64,000 nucleotides of DNA, taken from NCBI GenBank assembly GCA_944321125.1, contig CALUKD010000011.1:36849-100848 (forward strand), read 5' to 3'. The notes below the pieces were generated by a model. That model worked only from the letters and a program-made list of their open reading frames with translations, was not told where the DNA came from and made no database searches. A program made the position numbers and the translations under genes. The stretch is from Candidatus Butyricimonas faecavium. Its GTDB lineage: Bacteria > Bacteroidota > Bacteroidia > Bacteroidales > Marinifilaceae. Below are positions 26,475-34,812 of the stretch, piece by piece (the first letter of the stretch is position 1; each line of letters starts with the position of its first letter).

Positions 26475-26611
26475 ATTAATTTTAGATTTAATGATTTTAG
26501 ATTTCAAATTAAAATATTTCATGATTATAACTACTAAACCCCATCTCACACAATCATCCACTAAAAAGGAGTCTTGTGCGGCTGGAATTTAAAATCTAAA
26601 ATCCAAAATTA
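26475..26611. repeat. AT-rich repeats around the miaA leader
   Basis: TTTTAGATTTAATGATTTTAG (21 bases, 26480-26500) and the AAAATCTAAAATCCAAAATT block at 26590-26609 are the same simple-repeat type in opposite orientation. They flank a short unique sequence. A related block is at 35629-35704. Confidence 0.5.
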
Positions 26612-27217
26612 TCAAAGCCTATCTATATAATCATCCAAACTCTCATAGCGTTCGTCACGATAGTACTCATCATCACCACCCCGGCCTTGGCGATCCTCCT
26701 CATCATAATCCCCGTTGCCGAACTCCTCCATAAAGCTATCGTCATAATCCCCCTCGTACTCTTCCTCCGGTTTGTCAAACTCCCAATCTGCATTCCCATC
26801 CTCGTAAGAGAACTGTTCCGGAATATCCCCTTCACAAGCAACGCAAACCGGCATCACATCGGAAGAGTCACGGATATATTCCCCGGCATACTCCACCTTA
26901 AAATATTTATTTGAGAAGAAATCATATACATACTCCAATTCAAGACATCCCGGCTTAATGATGTCACTGATCTTCGTGCTATCCATAACAAGAGTTTCAC
27001 TCTCCTCATCTTCCGTCGTCATATCCATCAATGCAATTTCTTTCACCCGGTTTCCCATCCGGTCAAGCGTGAAAAAAGATGCCATTTGAGAACTATCATA
27101 ATTCAAGGTCTCAACTATTTTATCGTGAAACTGTTGAAACGTCTGTTCTCCTCCAACAGCAATCTCACATCTAAAATCCGAACTAGTCGGTAAACTGATT
27201 TCAAATCTGTAATCCAT
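26612..27217 (-). CDS. Plasmid pRiA4b ORF-3 family protein
   Basis: A 201-residue cytoplasmic protein. Residues 1-120 resemble the pRiA4b ORF-3 family: a FRCEIAVGGEQTFQQFHDKI segment, then SQMASFFTLD and a YVYDF segment. The last 70 residues are strongly acidic and rich in Asp, Glu, Tyr and Gly (DYDDSFMEEF and similar), which is an unusual tail. The family is found on plasmids, in transposons and in chromosomes, and its function is unknown. It lies 13 bases after a CCC-motif gene and may be its co-transcript. Confidence 0.8.
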   Translation of the reverse strand: MDYRFEISLPTSSDFRCEIAVGGEQTFQQFHDKIVETLNYDSSQMASFFTLDRMGNRVKEIALMDMTTEDEESETLVMDSTKISDIIKPGCLELEYVYDFFSNKYFKVEYAGEYIRDSSDVMPVCVACEGDIPEQFSYEDGNADWEFDKPEEEYEGDYDDSFMEEFGNGDYDEEDRQGRGGDDEYYRDERYESLDDYIDRL

Positions 27218-27230
27218 ATGTTATTTTATT

Positions 27231-27557
27231 TTAACCTAGCATCAATGCCGATCCGACGCCCAGCGCCGTTACACCTAATATCATTAAAATCACGAAAGCG
27301 ACAACGGCCAACGCCACGCAGATTCCAATAATACCGCAAATCCGTCCGGCACTAAGATTCTTGTAGGAAGCCTCCGTGTACTCTTCCGGATGTTCCAAAT
27401 AGGCTCTCCGAGGCCCGGAAGCAATGGCTACCGCCAGAATTCCCAATATCAATCCCACAAACCCGTAACACCAGCAAAATACCAGAGACAAAATCCCTAA
27501 GACCAATACTGCCGTCGCGTTAGGAAGATCCTTCTTCTTCATTTCCATTATCTCCAT
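27231..27557 (-). CDS. CCC-motif membrane protein, copy 2
   Basis: A 108-residue protein with two hydrophobic segments. The first is LPNATAVLVLGILSLVFCWC followed by YGFVGLILGILAV. The second is AGRICGIIGICVALAV. The family is named after a CCC motif at the end of the first helix, and here that place reads CWC. A near-identical paralogue is at 27866-28201, with a DUF2752 gene between them. The function is unknown. It probably sits in the inner membrane with short loops. Confidence 0.82.
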   Translation of the reverse strand: MEIMEMKKKDLPNATAVLVLGILSLVFCWCYGFVGLILGILAVAIASGPRRAYLEHPEEYTEASYKNLSAGRICGIIGICVALAVVAFVILMILGVTALGVGSALMLG

Positions 27558-27567
27558 GGTCGTAATT

Positions 27568-27873
27568 TTAATGAATTATTAATTTAAGCAAATATGAAAT
27601 TAAAATTATTAGCAAGCAAACAAAACCTGCAAATTTTATTACCCCAGGAGTAATTTTTTTCATCCCCACAAAATGAGCCATAGCAAGACCCATAAACACG
27701 ATCAAGGGAATCAACCCCGGATAGATTTTCACGGACTCCCATAACTCACCTTTCAAGAGCAATAACACGGCAGTCTGAAATCCACATCCGGGACATTCAA
27801 TCCCAAAAGTGTCTTTCACCAAGCAAGGCAGTTGATGTCCTTCCAGCCACGTCCAGATACTCAATTCATACAT
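27568..27873 (-). CDS. DUF2752 domain membrane protein
   Basis: A 101-residue protein with a short N-terminus, the DUF2752 signature (GIECPGCGFQTAVLLLLKGE, near residues 24-43) and two C-terminal membrane helices (residues 53-70 and 78-98). The CPGCG pair could bind metal or form a disulfide. No function is established for the family. It overlaps the upstream CCC-motif gene by 8 bases and ends 10 bases before the next one, so the three genes are one transcription unit. Confidence 0.88.
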   Translation of the reverse strand: MYELSIWTWLEGHQLPCLVKDTFGIECPGCGFQTAVLLLLKGELWESVKIYPGLIPLIVFMGLAMAHFVGMKKITPGVIKFAGFVCLLIILISYLLKLIIH

Positions 27874-28201
27874 TTATCGTGTTGAGTAAATGGGGGGTTA
27901 CCGAAGTGTATAAAACAAAAACCACGGCAAGGATAATTGTCAGCAGGATGATCGCACCGATACAAATCCCGATGATACCACATATTCTCCCGGCGTTTAA
28001 ATTCTTATAGGACACTTCCGAGAATCGCTCCGGGTGCTCGAAATAAGCCTTACGGGGAGCCGAAGCCAGCACCATAGCCAAGATTCCAAGTACCAAACCG
28101 ATAATCCCGTAGCACCAACAAAATACCAACGACAGCACACCCAAAACAAGCACTGCCGTGGCATTCGGTAACTCTTTCCTTTCTCCTTCAAAACCTCCCA
28201 T
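27866..28201 (-). CDS. CCC-motif membrane protein, copy 1
   Basis: A 111-residue two-helix membrane protein, closely related to the product at 27231-27557. The shared core includes PNATAVLVLG, LSLVFCWCYG, the SYKNL motif and AGRICGIIGIC. Between the helices is a basic loop (APRKAYFEHPERFSE). It starts the four-gene run CCC - DUF2752 - CCC - pRiA4b ORF-3. The copies differ mainly in the last 25 residues. A tandem duplication with the DUF2752 gene left in between is the simplest reading. Confidence 0.82.
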   Translation of the reverse strand: MGGFEGERKELPNATAVLVLGVLSLVFCWCYGIIGLVLGILAMVLASAPRKAYFEHPERFSEVSYKNLNAGRICGIIGICIGAIILLTIILAVVFVLYTSVTPHLLNTINV

Positions 28202-28218
28202 AATCTATACCTCAAATT

Positions 28219-29310
28219 TTAAATATCATGAACCACTGTTTCCAGTATATCCATTGCCTCCTTAATCAAATTAATGTTTGCTTGGGATCCCATATGTCCG
28301 ATCCGGAATACTTTTCCGGCCAATTTACCATAATTACCTCCCACGACCATCCCCTGTACTCTCAATTCCGAATCCAAGTGCTCCCAAGTCATATATTCCG
28401 GCACATAAACGGCTGTCACCGTGGGAGAACACACGGCTCCTTCCACGGGGTAGATTTTCAATCCCATCTCCTTAATCCGTCCACGACAGTAAGCAGCCAC
28501 TTTCTCGTGGCGGGCAATACAACTCTCCACTCCTTCCTCGAAAATCAGCTCACAAGCCTTATGTAATTGGGCTGTTCCCTGCCAGTAGGGCGTGTACGGG
28601 AAATACCCGGTTTCGGTTACATTCCGGAAAGGTAACAACGCCTCATATCCGGTATAATTCACCTCACCCACAATTTTCCACGCCTCTTCACTTACCGAAA
28701 GGAATGACATATTAGCCGGGGCCGAAAGGCATTTTTGCGAACCACCCAACGCCAAATCCACGTGCCAGTCGTCCACGTGAATCGGAGTCCCACCTAAACC
28801 GGATACGATATCCACACAAAGCAACGGAACATCATATTTCACTTTCAGATCACCAATTTCTTTCACCGGGTTCATCGTTCCACTAGGAGTTTCATTCTGC
28901 ACCATCGTGATCATTTTGGGCTTAAACTCCATGATCGCTTTCTCCACGGCATCAAAATCATGAATCGTCTCATCATAGCCAAAATCCAGCACCCGAATCT
29001 CACAACCCAGCGCCTTGGCCATGTCACCGAATCCCTCGCCGAACAACCCGGTAGAAAGCACCAACACCCGATCTCCCGGTTTTAACGTACTTTTCAAGGC
29101 TGTCCACAACACCAACATACCTTCTCCCGTTTGAATCACCACCTGATTACGGGTTTCCATCATTTTCTGCAGCAATTTTTCCGTGTCCTTGTACAATGCC
29201 AGATACTCCGGCTCAAAATCGGCAGACCCGAAATTCGTGGCAGCAACTTTCAAAATCTCTTGAGGAACAGCAACAGGTCCCGGTACTAACGGTATAAGAT
29301 ATTTTTCCAT
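28219..29310 (-). CDS. Class V aminotransferase (alanine-glyoxylate/serine-pyruvate type)
   Basis: A 363-residue PLP-dependent class V aminotransferase. The N-terminal IPLVPGPVAVP pattern, the substrate-binding NETPSGTMNP and the PLP aspartate region LLCVDIVSGLGG are present, and the PLP lysine is Lys193 in GGSQKCLSAP. The sequence fits the alanine-glyoxylate aminotransferase group, whose members use several amino donors, so the exact reaction is uncertain. It ends 17 bases before the CCC-motif cluster, which reads in the same direction. Confidence 0.93.
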   Translation of the reverse strand: MEKYLIPLVPGPVAVPQEILKVAATNFGSADFEPEYLALYKDTEKLLQKMMETRNQVVIQTGEGMLVLWTALKSTLKPGDRVLVLSTGLFGEGFGDMAKALGCEIRVLDFGYDETIHDFDAVEKAIMEFKPKMITMVQNETPSGTMNPVKEIGDLKVKYDVPLLCVDIVSGLGGTPIHVDDWHVDLALGGSQKCLSAPANMSFLSVSEEAWKIVGEVNYTGYEALLPFRNVTETGYFPYTPYWQGTAQLHKACELIFEEGVESCIARHEKVAAYCRGRIKEMGLKIYPVEGAVCSPTVTAVYVPEYMTWEHLDSELRVQGMVVGGNYGKLAGKVFRIGHMGSQANINLIKEAMDILETVVHDI

Positions 29311-29857
29311 CTCTTTTGAACTAATATTTAACTTTATTAACTCTTAATCATTCATTTCCCGATTCAATCTATCTCCTAACACAAGGAGACAAACAAATAT
29401 TAATCAAATAATTAGTGGCAAAAACATCTCCCCCGTACCTTCAAGTACCGAATTTATTTTTACCATTCCAAATATAGTAATTATTTCAGATTCTATCACG
29501 TTTCCAACTTTTTTCCTATATGAAAATAATCGTTTCGCGTGCCTATCCTATCCAAGTCGCCTTATAGTAACCTGACTATTGCCCGCCTGTTAGGCACTCT
29601 CGCCGCCTTCTCGCCGCCTAGTCGCCCGTCCCTCGCCGCCATTTTAACAGGATTTATATAAATACAACACATGATTTTTTCTTGCCTTAATATACAACAT
29701 ACATTCAATCATAAATAACCACTATTTTACCCCCCAAACGCACCCATTATATCATTACCTTTAAAATAGAACATTCATTTTTAACCTCCTCAACACTTCC
29801 CGAAGTAAAAATAAATAATTACTTTTGGAAAGTAACAAATCTACTATCAGCCATCTC
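29311..29857. other. Intergenic region between divergent genes
   Basis: This 547-base gap separates the aminotransferase gene (minus) from the flavodoxin-like gene (plus) and must hold both promoters. It is AT-rich apart from a G+C-rich tandem repeat at 29599-29642. A GTAC-CTTCAA-GTAC palindrome-like word lies near 29440. I see no gene or RNA here. Confidence 0.5.
29599..29642. repeat. Four 11-bp GC-rich tandem units
   Basis: Units CTCGCCGCCTT, CTCGCCGCCTA, GTCGCCCGTCC and CTCGCCGCCAT follow each other without gaps. They are G+C-rich in an otherwise AT-rich spacer. Confidence 0.7.
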
Positions 29858-30436
29858 ATGCAGAACATACTGATTATAAATGGAAGTCCGCGGAAAAACG
29901 GGAATATTTCGAAAATGTTAGAGACCATAAAAGAAGAGGCAGAAAAACAAGGAGCCGACGTTACCTCCGTCCACGTCCGCAATTTGCAAATAAAACCCTG
30001 TAACGGATGCATGAGTTGCCGGAAAAACTTAACCTGTGTTCTCCCGGAAGACGGGGCCCAAGCCACTCTCCAATCAATAAACAAATGTGACTTGCTAGTC
30101 ATCGGTTCCCCGTGTTACTGGGGAAACCTACCGGGAGAATTAAAAATGTTGTTTGACCGTATCGTTTACGGGATGATGGGCGAAAGCCCGAGGGGAATTC
30201 CCCAACCTCTACACAAGGGGAAAAAAGCCATCATCGTGAGTACCTGCACTACCCCCTACCCGTTCAACATACTTTTCAACCAGACGAGAGGAACCGTGAA
30301 AGCCCTAAAAGAAATTCTCAAATGGAGCGGATTCAAAATCATTGCCACCATCGAGAGAGGCGGTACAAAAAAATACCCCTTGCAGGAAAAAGATTTCCGG
30401 CATTGTCGGAAAATCACCCTCAAAGCCATGAAATAA
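29858..30436 (+). CDS. Flavodoxin-like NAD(P)H-dependent oxidoreductase
   Basis: A 192-residue protein of the NADPH-dependent FMN reductase/iron-sulfur flavoprotein group. The FMN phosphate loop INGSPRKNGNISKML is at residues 5-20. PCNGCMSCRK near residues 46-55 and CVLPEDGA follow, which in related proteins may hold a 4Fe-4S cluster, and IGSPCYWGNLPGELKMLFDR completes the FMN site. The ATG at 29858 fits the family start. A TTG at 29825 would add 11 residues. The physiological electron acceptor is unknown. Confidence 0.9.
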   Translation: MQNILIINGSPRKNGNISKMLETIKEEAEKQGADVTSVHVRNLQIKPCNGCMSCRKNLTCVLPEDGAQATLQSINKCDLLVIGSPCYWGNLPGELKMLFDRIVYGMMGESPRGIPQPLHKGKKAIIVSTCTTPYPFNILFNQTRGTVKALKEILKWSGFKIIATIERGGTKKYPLQEKDFRHCRKITLKAMK

Positions 30437-30554
30437 TTACAATACAAATTAATTAAGAAAAGAACTGTCCGGGAACTCTCTTTGTCATAAAAATCAAGAC
30501 AAAAACCGAACCTATTTTATGCCAATTCGTCATAATAGCTGATAGCAGGAATTA

Positions 30555-30594
30555 CAGGTACACTTTTTGTATAAAAAAGAGTAAAGTGTACCTG
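30555..30594. promoter_or_regulatory. 12-bp inverted repeat just upstream of the rsfS promoter
   Basis: CAGGTACACTTT (30555-30566) and AAAGTGTACCTG (30583-30594) are perfect inverse complements over a 16-base loop. It lies 9 bases before the TTTG box of the next promoter and 118 bases past the flavodoxin-like gene. It could be an operator or a terminator without a clear T-run. Confidence 0.55.
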
Positions 30595-30603
30595 CAAAAC
30601 ACA

Positions 30604-30632
30604 TTTGGATTAAATATTAAAATGTATATTTG
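30604..30632 (+). promoter_or_regulatory. Promoter of the rsfS-ftsH operon
   Basis: TTTG at 30604-30607 and TATATTTG at 30625-30632, 17 bases apart, match the two Bacteroidetes boxes (usual spacing 19-21). The start codon of rsfS is 29 bases further on. Confidence 0.65.
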
Positions 30633-30661
30633 TACCTTAATTAGAAATTAGTTTTTAAAGA

Positions 30662-31018
30662 ATGAGTGGAGCAGAAAAATTAGTGGAACAAATTATTAAA
30701 ACGCTGAACAAAAATAAAGGTGTTGATATTGTAAAAATTGATTTGAGAAGAATTGAGAACTGTTTCTGTAGTTTTTTCGTAATATGTCATGGAACTTCCA
30801 ACACGCACGTGGCCAGTCTCACAGACTTTGTCTATGACGAGGTTAACGAAGAATTGGGAGAGAAACCATTACACGTGGAAGGAGAACAACAAGCCCAATG
30901 GGTGGTGTTGGATTACGGAAATGTGGTTGTACATATATTTCAAAAAGAACAACGAGATTATTATCAACTTGAAGATTTTTGGGCCGACGCGGAAATAACG
31001 AATGTAGAAGAAAATTAA
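30662..31018 (+). CDS. rsfS: Ribosome silencing factor
   Basis: A 118-residue protein of the RsfS/DUF143 family (also called RsfA or YbeB). It binds ribosomal protein L14 and blocks joining of the subunits when nutrients are short. The family segments CFVICHGTSNTHVASLTDFV-like (residues 37-60), GEQQAQWVVLDYGNVVVHIF and the C-terminal YYQLEDFWADAE are present. It is the first gene of an operon with ftsH 8 bases downstream, an arrangement I recall from many Bacteroidetes. Confidence 0.96.
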   Translation: MSGAEKLVEQIIKTLNKNKGVDIVKIDLRRIENCFCSFFVICHGTSNTHVASLTDFVYDEVNEELGEKPLHVEGEQQAQWVVLDYGNVVVHIFQKEQRDYYQLEDFWADAEITNVEEN

Positions 31019-31026
31019 AATTAAAT

Positions 31027-33003
31027 ATGGCAGAAAATAACAAAAAGGATAGTTTCAACTTTCCTCCAGTCGGAGGAAAAAATAATAAAGGCCCGAAATT
31101 CGGTGGCTATTGGTCGTTTATCATTATTGCCGCTTTTATTATCGGGATTCAATTTTTCAGTATGCCTTCGAATCCTGAACGGATTTCATGGCAAAAGTTT
31201 AAAACCGAACTTTTAGCGAAAGGAGAGGTAAAGGATATTTACATTGTCAGAAATGGCGGTAAAGCCGAAATTACCTTGAAACCGGAGAAAGTGGAAACCC
31301 ACAGTGACCTAGTAGCAAAAGGATTTAACCAGAAAAGTATAGGTCCGCAATACTATGTGCCTTTCGGAACACTGGAGCAATTTGAAAAAAATTTACAGGA
31401 GGCACAGAAAGAATACCCGGAGGAGGCAGCCGACGTGTTCATTGACTATAAAGATGATTTTAATTGGTGGGGAGAAGTCATTACACTATTCTTACCCATT
31501 GCAATATTTGTGGGAATCTGGATATTCTTCATGCGTCGCATGAGCAAAGGAGCCGGCGGTGGTGGCGGTGGCGGCATTTTCAATGTCGGAAAATCCAAAG
31601 CGAAATTATTTGACAAAGAATCCAACATAAAGATTACCTTCAAAGATGTTGCCGGGTTAGCCGAGGCTAAACAAGAGGTGGAAGAGATCGTATCTTTCCT
31701 CAAATCCCCGGATAAATACACCAAACTGGGAGGTAAAATTCCGAAGGGAGCCTTGCTGGTAGGTCCTCCGGGAACCGGTAAAACCTTGATGGCAAAAGCC
31801 ATGGCAGGAGAGGCAAACGTGCCGTTCTTCTCCATGTCGGGATCGGACTTCGTCGAAATGTTTGTCGGTGTGGGAGCTTCCCGCGTACGCGACTTGTTCA
31901 AACAGGCTAAAGAAAAAGCCCCCTGTATCATCTTTATTGACGAAATCGACGCTATCGGTCGAGCCAGAGGGAAAAACCCGAACATGGGTGCCAATGATGA
32001 ACGCGAAAACACGTTGAACCAGTTATTGACCGAAATGGACGGTTTCGAAACCAATTCAGGAGTAATCATACTGGCAGCCACGAACCGGGCAGACATCTTG
32101 GATAGCGCCTTGTTGCGTGCCGGACGTTTCGACCGCCAAATATACGTGGATCTTCCAGAACTAAAAGACCGGGAAGAGATTTTCAAAGTTCACTTGAAAC
32201 CGTTGAAACTCGCCGAAGACATTGACTACGCCTTTTTGGCAAAACAAACCCCGGGATTCTCCGGCGCAGACATCGCCAACGTGGCGAACGAGGCCGCACT
32301 GATTGCTGCCCGGAAAAATAAATTGGCCGTGGAAAAACAGGACTTTCTGGACTCTATCGATCGTATCGTAGGCGGACTTGAAAACCGTAGTAAAGTTATC
32401 AAACCGAGCGAAAAGAAAGCGATTGCTTATCACGAGGCCGGTCATGCCACCGTATCGTGGTTACTGCAGCACGCTCACCCGCTTTTGAAAGTAACTATCG
32501 TACCGCGAGGAAAAGCCTTGGGTGCCGCTTGGTACTTGCCGCAGGAACGCCAAATTACCACGAAAGACCAGTTGCTTGACCAGATGTGTTCCGTGCTGGG
32601 TGGACGGGCTGCCGAGGAAATCGTGTTCGGGGAAATATCCACGGGTGCACAAAATGACCTCGAACGAGCCACGAAACAGGCTTACGCCATGGTATCCATC
32701 TACGGGATGAGCGACAAGGTGGGAATGTTGAGTTATTATGATTCCACCGGTCAGAGCGATTTCAGCTTTACCAAGCCCTATTCCGAGAAGACAGCAGAAT
32801 TGATTGATGCAGAGGTAAAAGATATGGTTTCTGCCGCTTACGAGCGAGCCAAACAGTTATTGAGCGATCACAGGGAACAACACCGTCAAGTGGCGGAATT
32901 ATTGATCGAACGAGAAGTTATCTTTAGTGATGACTTGGAGAATATTCTCGGGAAACGTCCGTGGACAGAGGAAGAGGAAATACAACAACCGGAAGAATTG
33001 TAG
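31027..33003 (+). CDS. ftsH: ATP-dependent zinc metalloprotease FtsH
   Basis: A 658-residue membrane-bound AAA+ protease for membrane-protein quality control. Helices lie near residues 28-46 and 146-168, with the periplasmic FtsH extracellular domain between them. A glycine-rich linker follows, then the ATPase with Walker A GPPGTGKT near 243-250, Walker B IIFIDEIDAIG and the second region of homology. The zinc motif HEAGH is near residues 469-473. The ATG at 31027 is chosen. An upstream GTG at 30979 lies inside rsfS. It is the second gene of the operon. Confidence 0.98.
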   Translation: MAENNKKDSFNFPPVGGKNNKGPKFGGYWSFIIIAAFIIGIQFFSMPSNPERISWQKFKTELLAKGEVKDIYIVRNGGKAEITLKPEKVETHSDLVAKGFNQKSIGPQYYVPFGTLEQFEKNLQEAQKEYPEEAADVFIDYKDDFNWWGEVITLFLPIAIFVGIWIFFMRRMSKGAGGGGGGGIFNVGKSKAKLFDKESNIKITFKDVAGLAEAKQEVEEIVSFLKSPDKYTKLGGKIPKGALLVGPPGTGKTLMAKAMAGEANVPFFSMSGSDFVEMFVGVGASRVRDLFKQAKEKAPCIIFIDEIDAIGRARGKNPNMGANDERENTLNQLLTEMDGFETNSGVIILAATNRADILDSALLRAGRFDRQIYVDLPELKDREEIFKVHLKPLKLAEDIDYAFLAKQTPGFSGADIANVANEAALIAARKNKLAVEKQDFLDSIDRIVGGLENRSKVIKPSEKKAIAYHEAGHATVSWLLQHAHPLLKVTIVPRGKALGAAWYLPQERQITTKDQLLDQMCSVLGGRAAEEIVFGEISTGAQNDLERATKQAYAMVSIYGMSDKVGMLSYYDSTGQSDFSFTKPYSEKTAELIDAEVKDMVSAAYERAKQLLSDHREQHRQVAELLIEREVIFSDDLENILGKRPWTEEEEIQQPEEL

Positions 33004-33061
33004 CGGCAAGGCGGAAGGATTCCCGACAGGAAAAAACAGTATAAACTTAAAACCGAGGACT

Positions 33062-33271
33062 ATGGAAAATTGGGTATCTGTTTTCACAACAACAAGAGAA
33101 CTCGAAGCAGGGATCGTAAAAGATCTACTGGACGAGGCGGGAATCCCGGCCGTGATTTTGAATCAAAAAGACTCTTCTTACCAAACCTTTGGCGACATCA
33201 GCGTGATGGTCAGCCGGGATGATCAGGAAGAAGCCAAGAAAGTTATTAAAGACTATTATGATCGTGAGTAA
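33062..33271 (+). CDS. DUF2007 (putative signal transducing) small protein
   Basis: A 69-residue protein of the DUF2007 family. It starts MENWVSVFTTTRELEAGIVK, with the family pattern of a strand followed by a helix (AGIVKDLLDEAGIPAVILNQ), then a strand of the VMVSRDD type and a final helix. The family has a ferredoxin-like fold and is described as putative signal transducing. The ATG at 33062 follows ftsH by 58 bases. It overlaps cdsA by 14 bases. Confidence 0.87.
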   Translation: MENWVSVFTTTRELEAGIVKDLLDEAGIPAVILNQKDSSYQTFGDISVMVSRDDQEEAKKVIKDYYDRE

Positions 33272-34073
33272 TTTTTTAAAACGAGCAATCAGCGGTCTGC
33301 TGTTTGTCGTAGTACTAACAGGGTGTATTTTCATACACCCCATTTGTTTTTATATCCTGTTCTTTATCATCAACATTCTTGGCCTGATGGAATTCAGCCG
33401 GATGGCGAAACACATGAACATCCACGTGAACCTATTCTTCTGCATCCTTTGCGGTAGCGTCCTGTTCACCGTAGGATTTTTACATAATTACATCAATTAC
33501 AAGGACGGCTATCTCTATTTCTTCCTGTTGACCTTCATCATGTCTATCTGTGAACTCTACCGGAAAAGGGGAAACGGGTTCCAAAACATAGCCTTCTCCT
33601 ACTACGCTTTGCTATACATCAGTTTACCTTTCACGTTGCTAATATACCTACCCTACATGACCTCAGGGAAATGGATGCCGGAAATCATCTTTTTCCCGTT
33701 CTTACTCGTGTGGGTTAACGATACCTTCGCTTACCTTTCCGGTTCATTACTCGGGAAACATAAACTTTTCCCCAGAATATCTCCCAAGAAATCGTGGGAA
33801 GGAGCCATCGGCGGGGGACTGATGACCATTATCATCGGTTTGTGTGTATCTCCCTATATCGAGGGTTACACGATCCGGGATACAGCCATTATTTCGTGTA
33901 TCGTGGTTGTTTTCGGAATATATGGGGATTTACTGGAATCCCTGTTTAAACGTAGTATCGAAATAAAGGATTCCGGCAATATACTACCGGGACACGGGGG
34001 TATTTTAGACAGATTCGATGCAATCATATTCACAATTCCCGCTATTTTTGTTTATATGGAATTCATGTATTAA
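33258..34073 (+). CDS. cdsA: Phosphatidate cytidylyltransferase
   Basis: Makes CDP-diacylglycerol from CTP and phosphatidic acid, the entry to phospholipid synthesis. The 271-residue protein has about eight hydrophobic helices and the full C-terminal signature: SLFKRSIEIKDSGNILPGHG followed by GILDRFD. The start at 33258 (MIVSNFLKRAISG) is chosen. It overlaps the DUF2007 gene. The next gene is psd, so the two lipid genes are together. Confidence 0.96.
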   Translation: MIVSNFLKRAISGLLFVVVLTGCIFIHPICFYILFFIINILGLMEFSRMAKHMNIHVNLFFCILCGSVLFTVGFLHNYINYKDGYLYFFLLTFIMSICELYRKRGNGFQNIAFSYYALLYISLPFTLLIYLPYMTSGKWMPEIIFFPFLLVWVNDTFAYLSGSLLGKHKLFPRISPKKSWEGAIGGGLMTIIIGLCVSPYIEGYTIRDTAIISCIVVVFGIYGDLLESLFKRSIEIKDSGNILPGHGGILDRFDAIIFTIPAIFVYMEFMY

Positions 34074-34109
34074 CTTTGCCCGCTGTTTTACTAACGTAAC
34101 GAAATTAAT

Positions 34110-34781
34110 ATGAAGATACATAAAGCAGGTTATACCTTATTGTTCAAAGCATTCGTGCTCTTTGCTTTCATCAATGTACTCGTGTATGCCTTCATCCCTA
34201 ATATCATTGTTTTCCGGGCGGTACTGATCGTCAGCGGAATTTTGTACCTCTTGATGGTAAACTTTTTCCGGTTCCCCAACAGGCACATTGTCATGAAGGA
34301 TAACACGATCCTCGCCCCTGCCGACGGGAAAATCGTGGTCGTGGAAGAAACTTTCGAACCCGAATACCTGAAAAAACAATGTATTCAGGTTTCCATTTTC
34401 ATGAACATCTTCAATGTTCATATTAACTGGTTTCCTATCAACGGAATAATCAAATTTTTCAAATATCACCAGGGAAGATACATGGCGGCCTACCTGCCCA
34501 AGTCTTCCACGGAAAACGAAAGAACAACCATTGCTATCGAGGCAACCAACGGACAAGAAATCGTGATGCGACAGATTGCCGGAGCCATGGCAAAACGTAT
34601 TGTTTCATACGCTCCGGTCGGGGGTAAAGCCCGCCAGAACGAACATGCCGGATTCATCAAATTCGGTTCCCGGGTAGATTTGTACCTACCATTAGGAACC
34701 AAAATTGACGTGAAACTCGGCCAAAAAGTAACAGGGTCGCAAACCCTTATCGGAACATTTCAAGAACCCGAATCCAAGTAA
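34110..34781 (+). CDS. psd: Phosphatidylserine decarboxylase (short, pyruvoyl type)
   Basis: A 223-residue decarboxylase that makes phosphatidylethanolamine. Two N-terminal hydrophobic segments (residues 9-27 and 32-52) anchor it to the membrane. The pattern LAPADGKIVVVEE, VHINWFPINGIIKFFKYHQG and the C-terminal FGSRVDLYLP are present. In the short proteins of this family the chain is cut between G and S of FGSR to make the pyruvoyl group. It lies 36 bases after cdsA. Confidence 0.95.
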   Translation: MKIHKAGYTLLFKAFVLFAFINVLVYAFIPNIIVFRAVLIVSGILYLLMVNFFRFPNRHIVMKDNTILAPADGKIVVVEETFEPEYLKKQCIQVSIFMNIFNVHINWFPINGIIKFFKYHQGRYMAAYLPKSSTENERTTIAIEATNGQEIVMRQIAGAMAKRIVSYAPVGGKARQNEHAGFIKFGSRVDLYLPLGTKIDVKLGQKVTGSQTLIGTFQEPESK

Positions 34782-34812
34782 TCATACCGAAGATTCGTAA
34801 ATCATTATTACT

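Noticed and set aside
31446..32186. A 246-codon minus-strand frame within ftsH
   Set aside because: Entirely antisense to the ATPase domain of ftsH; it is a by-product of its codon pattern.
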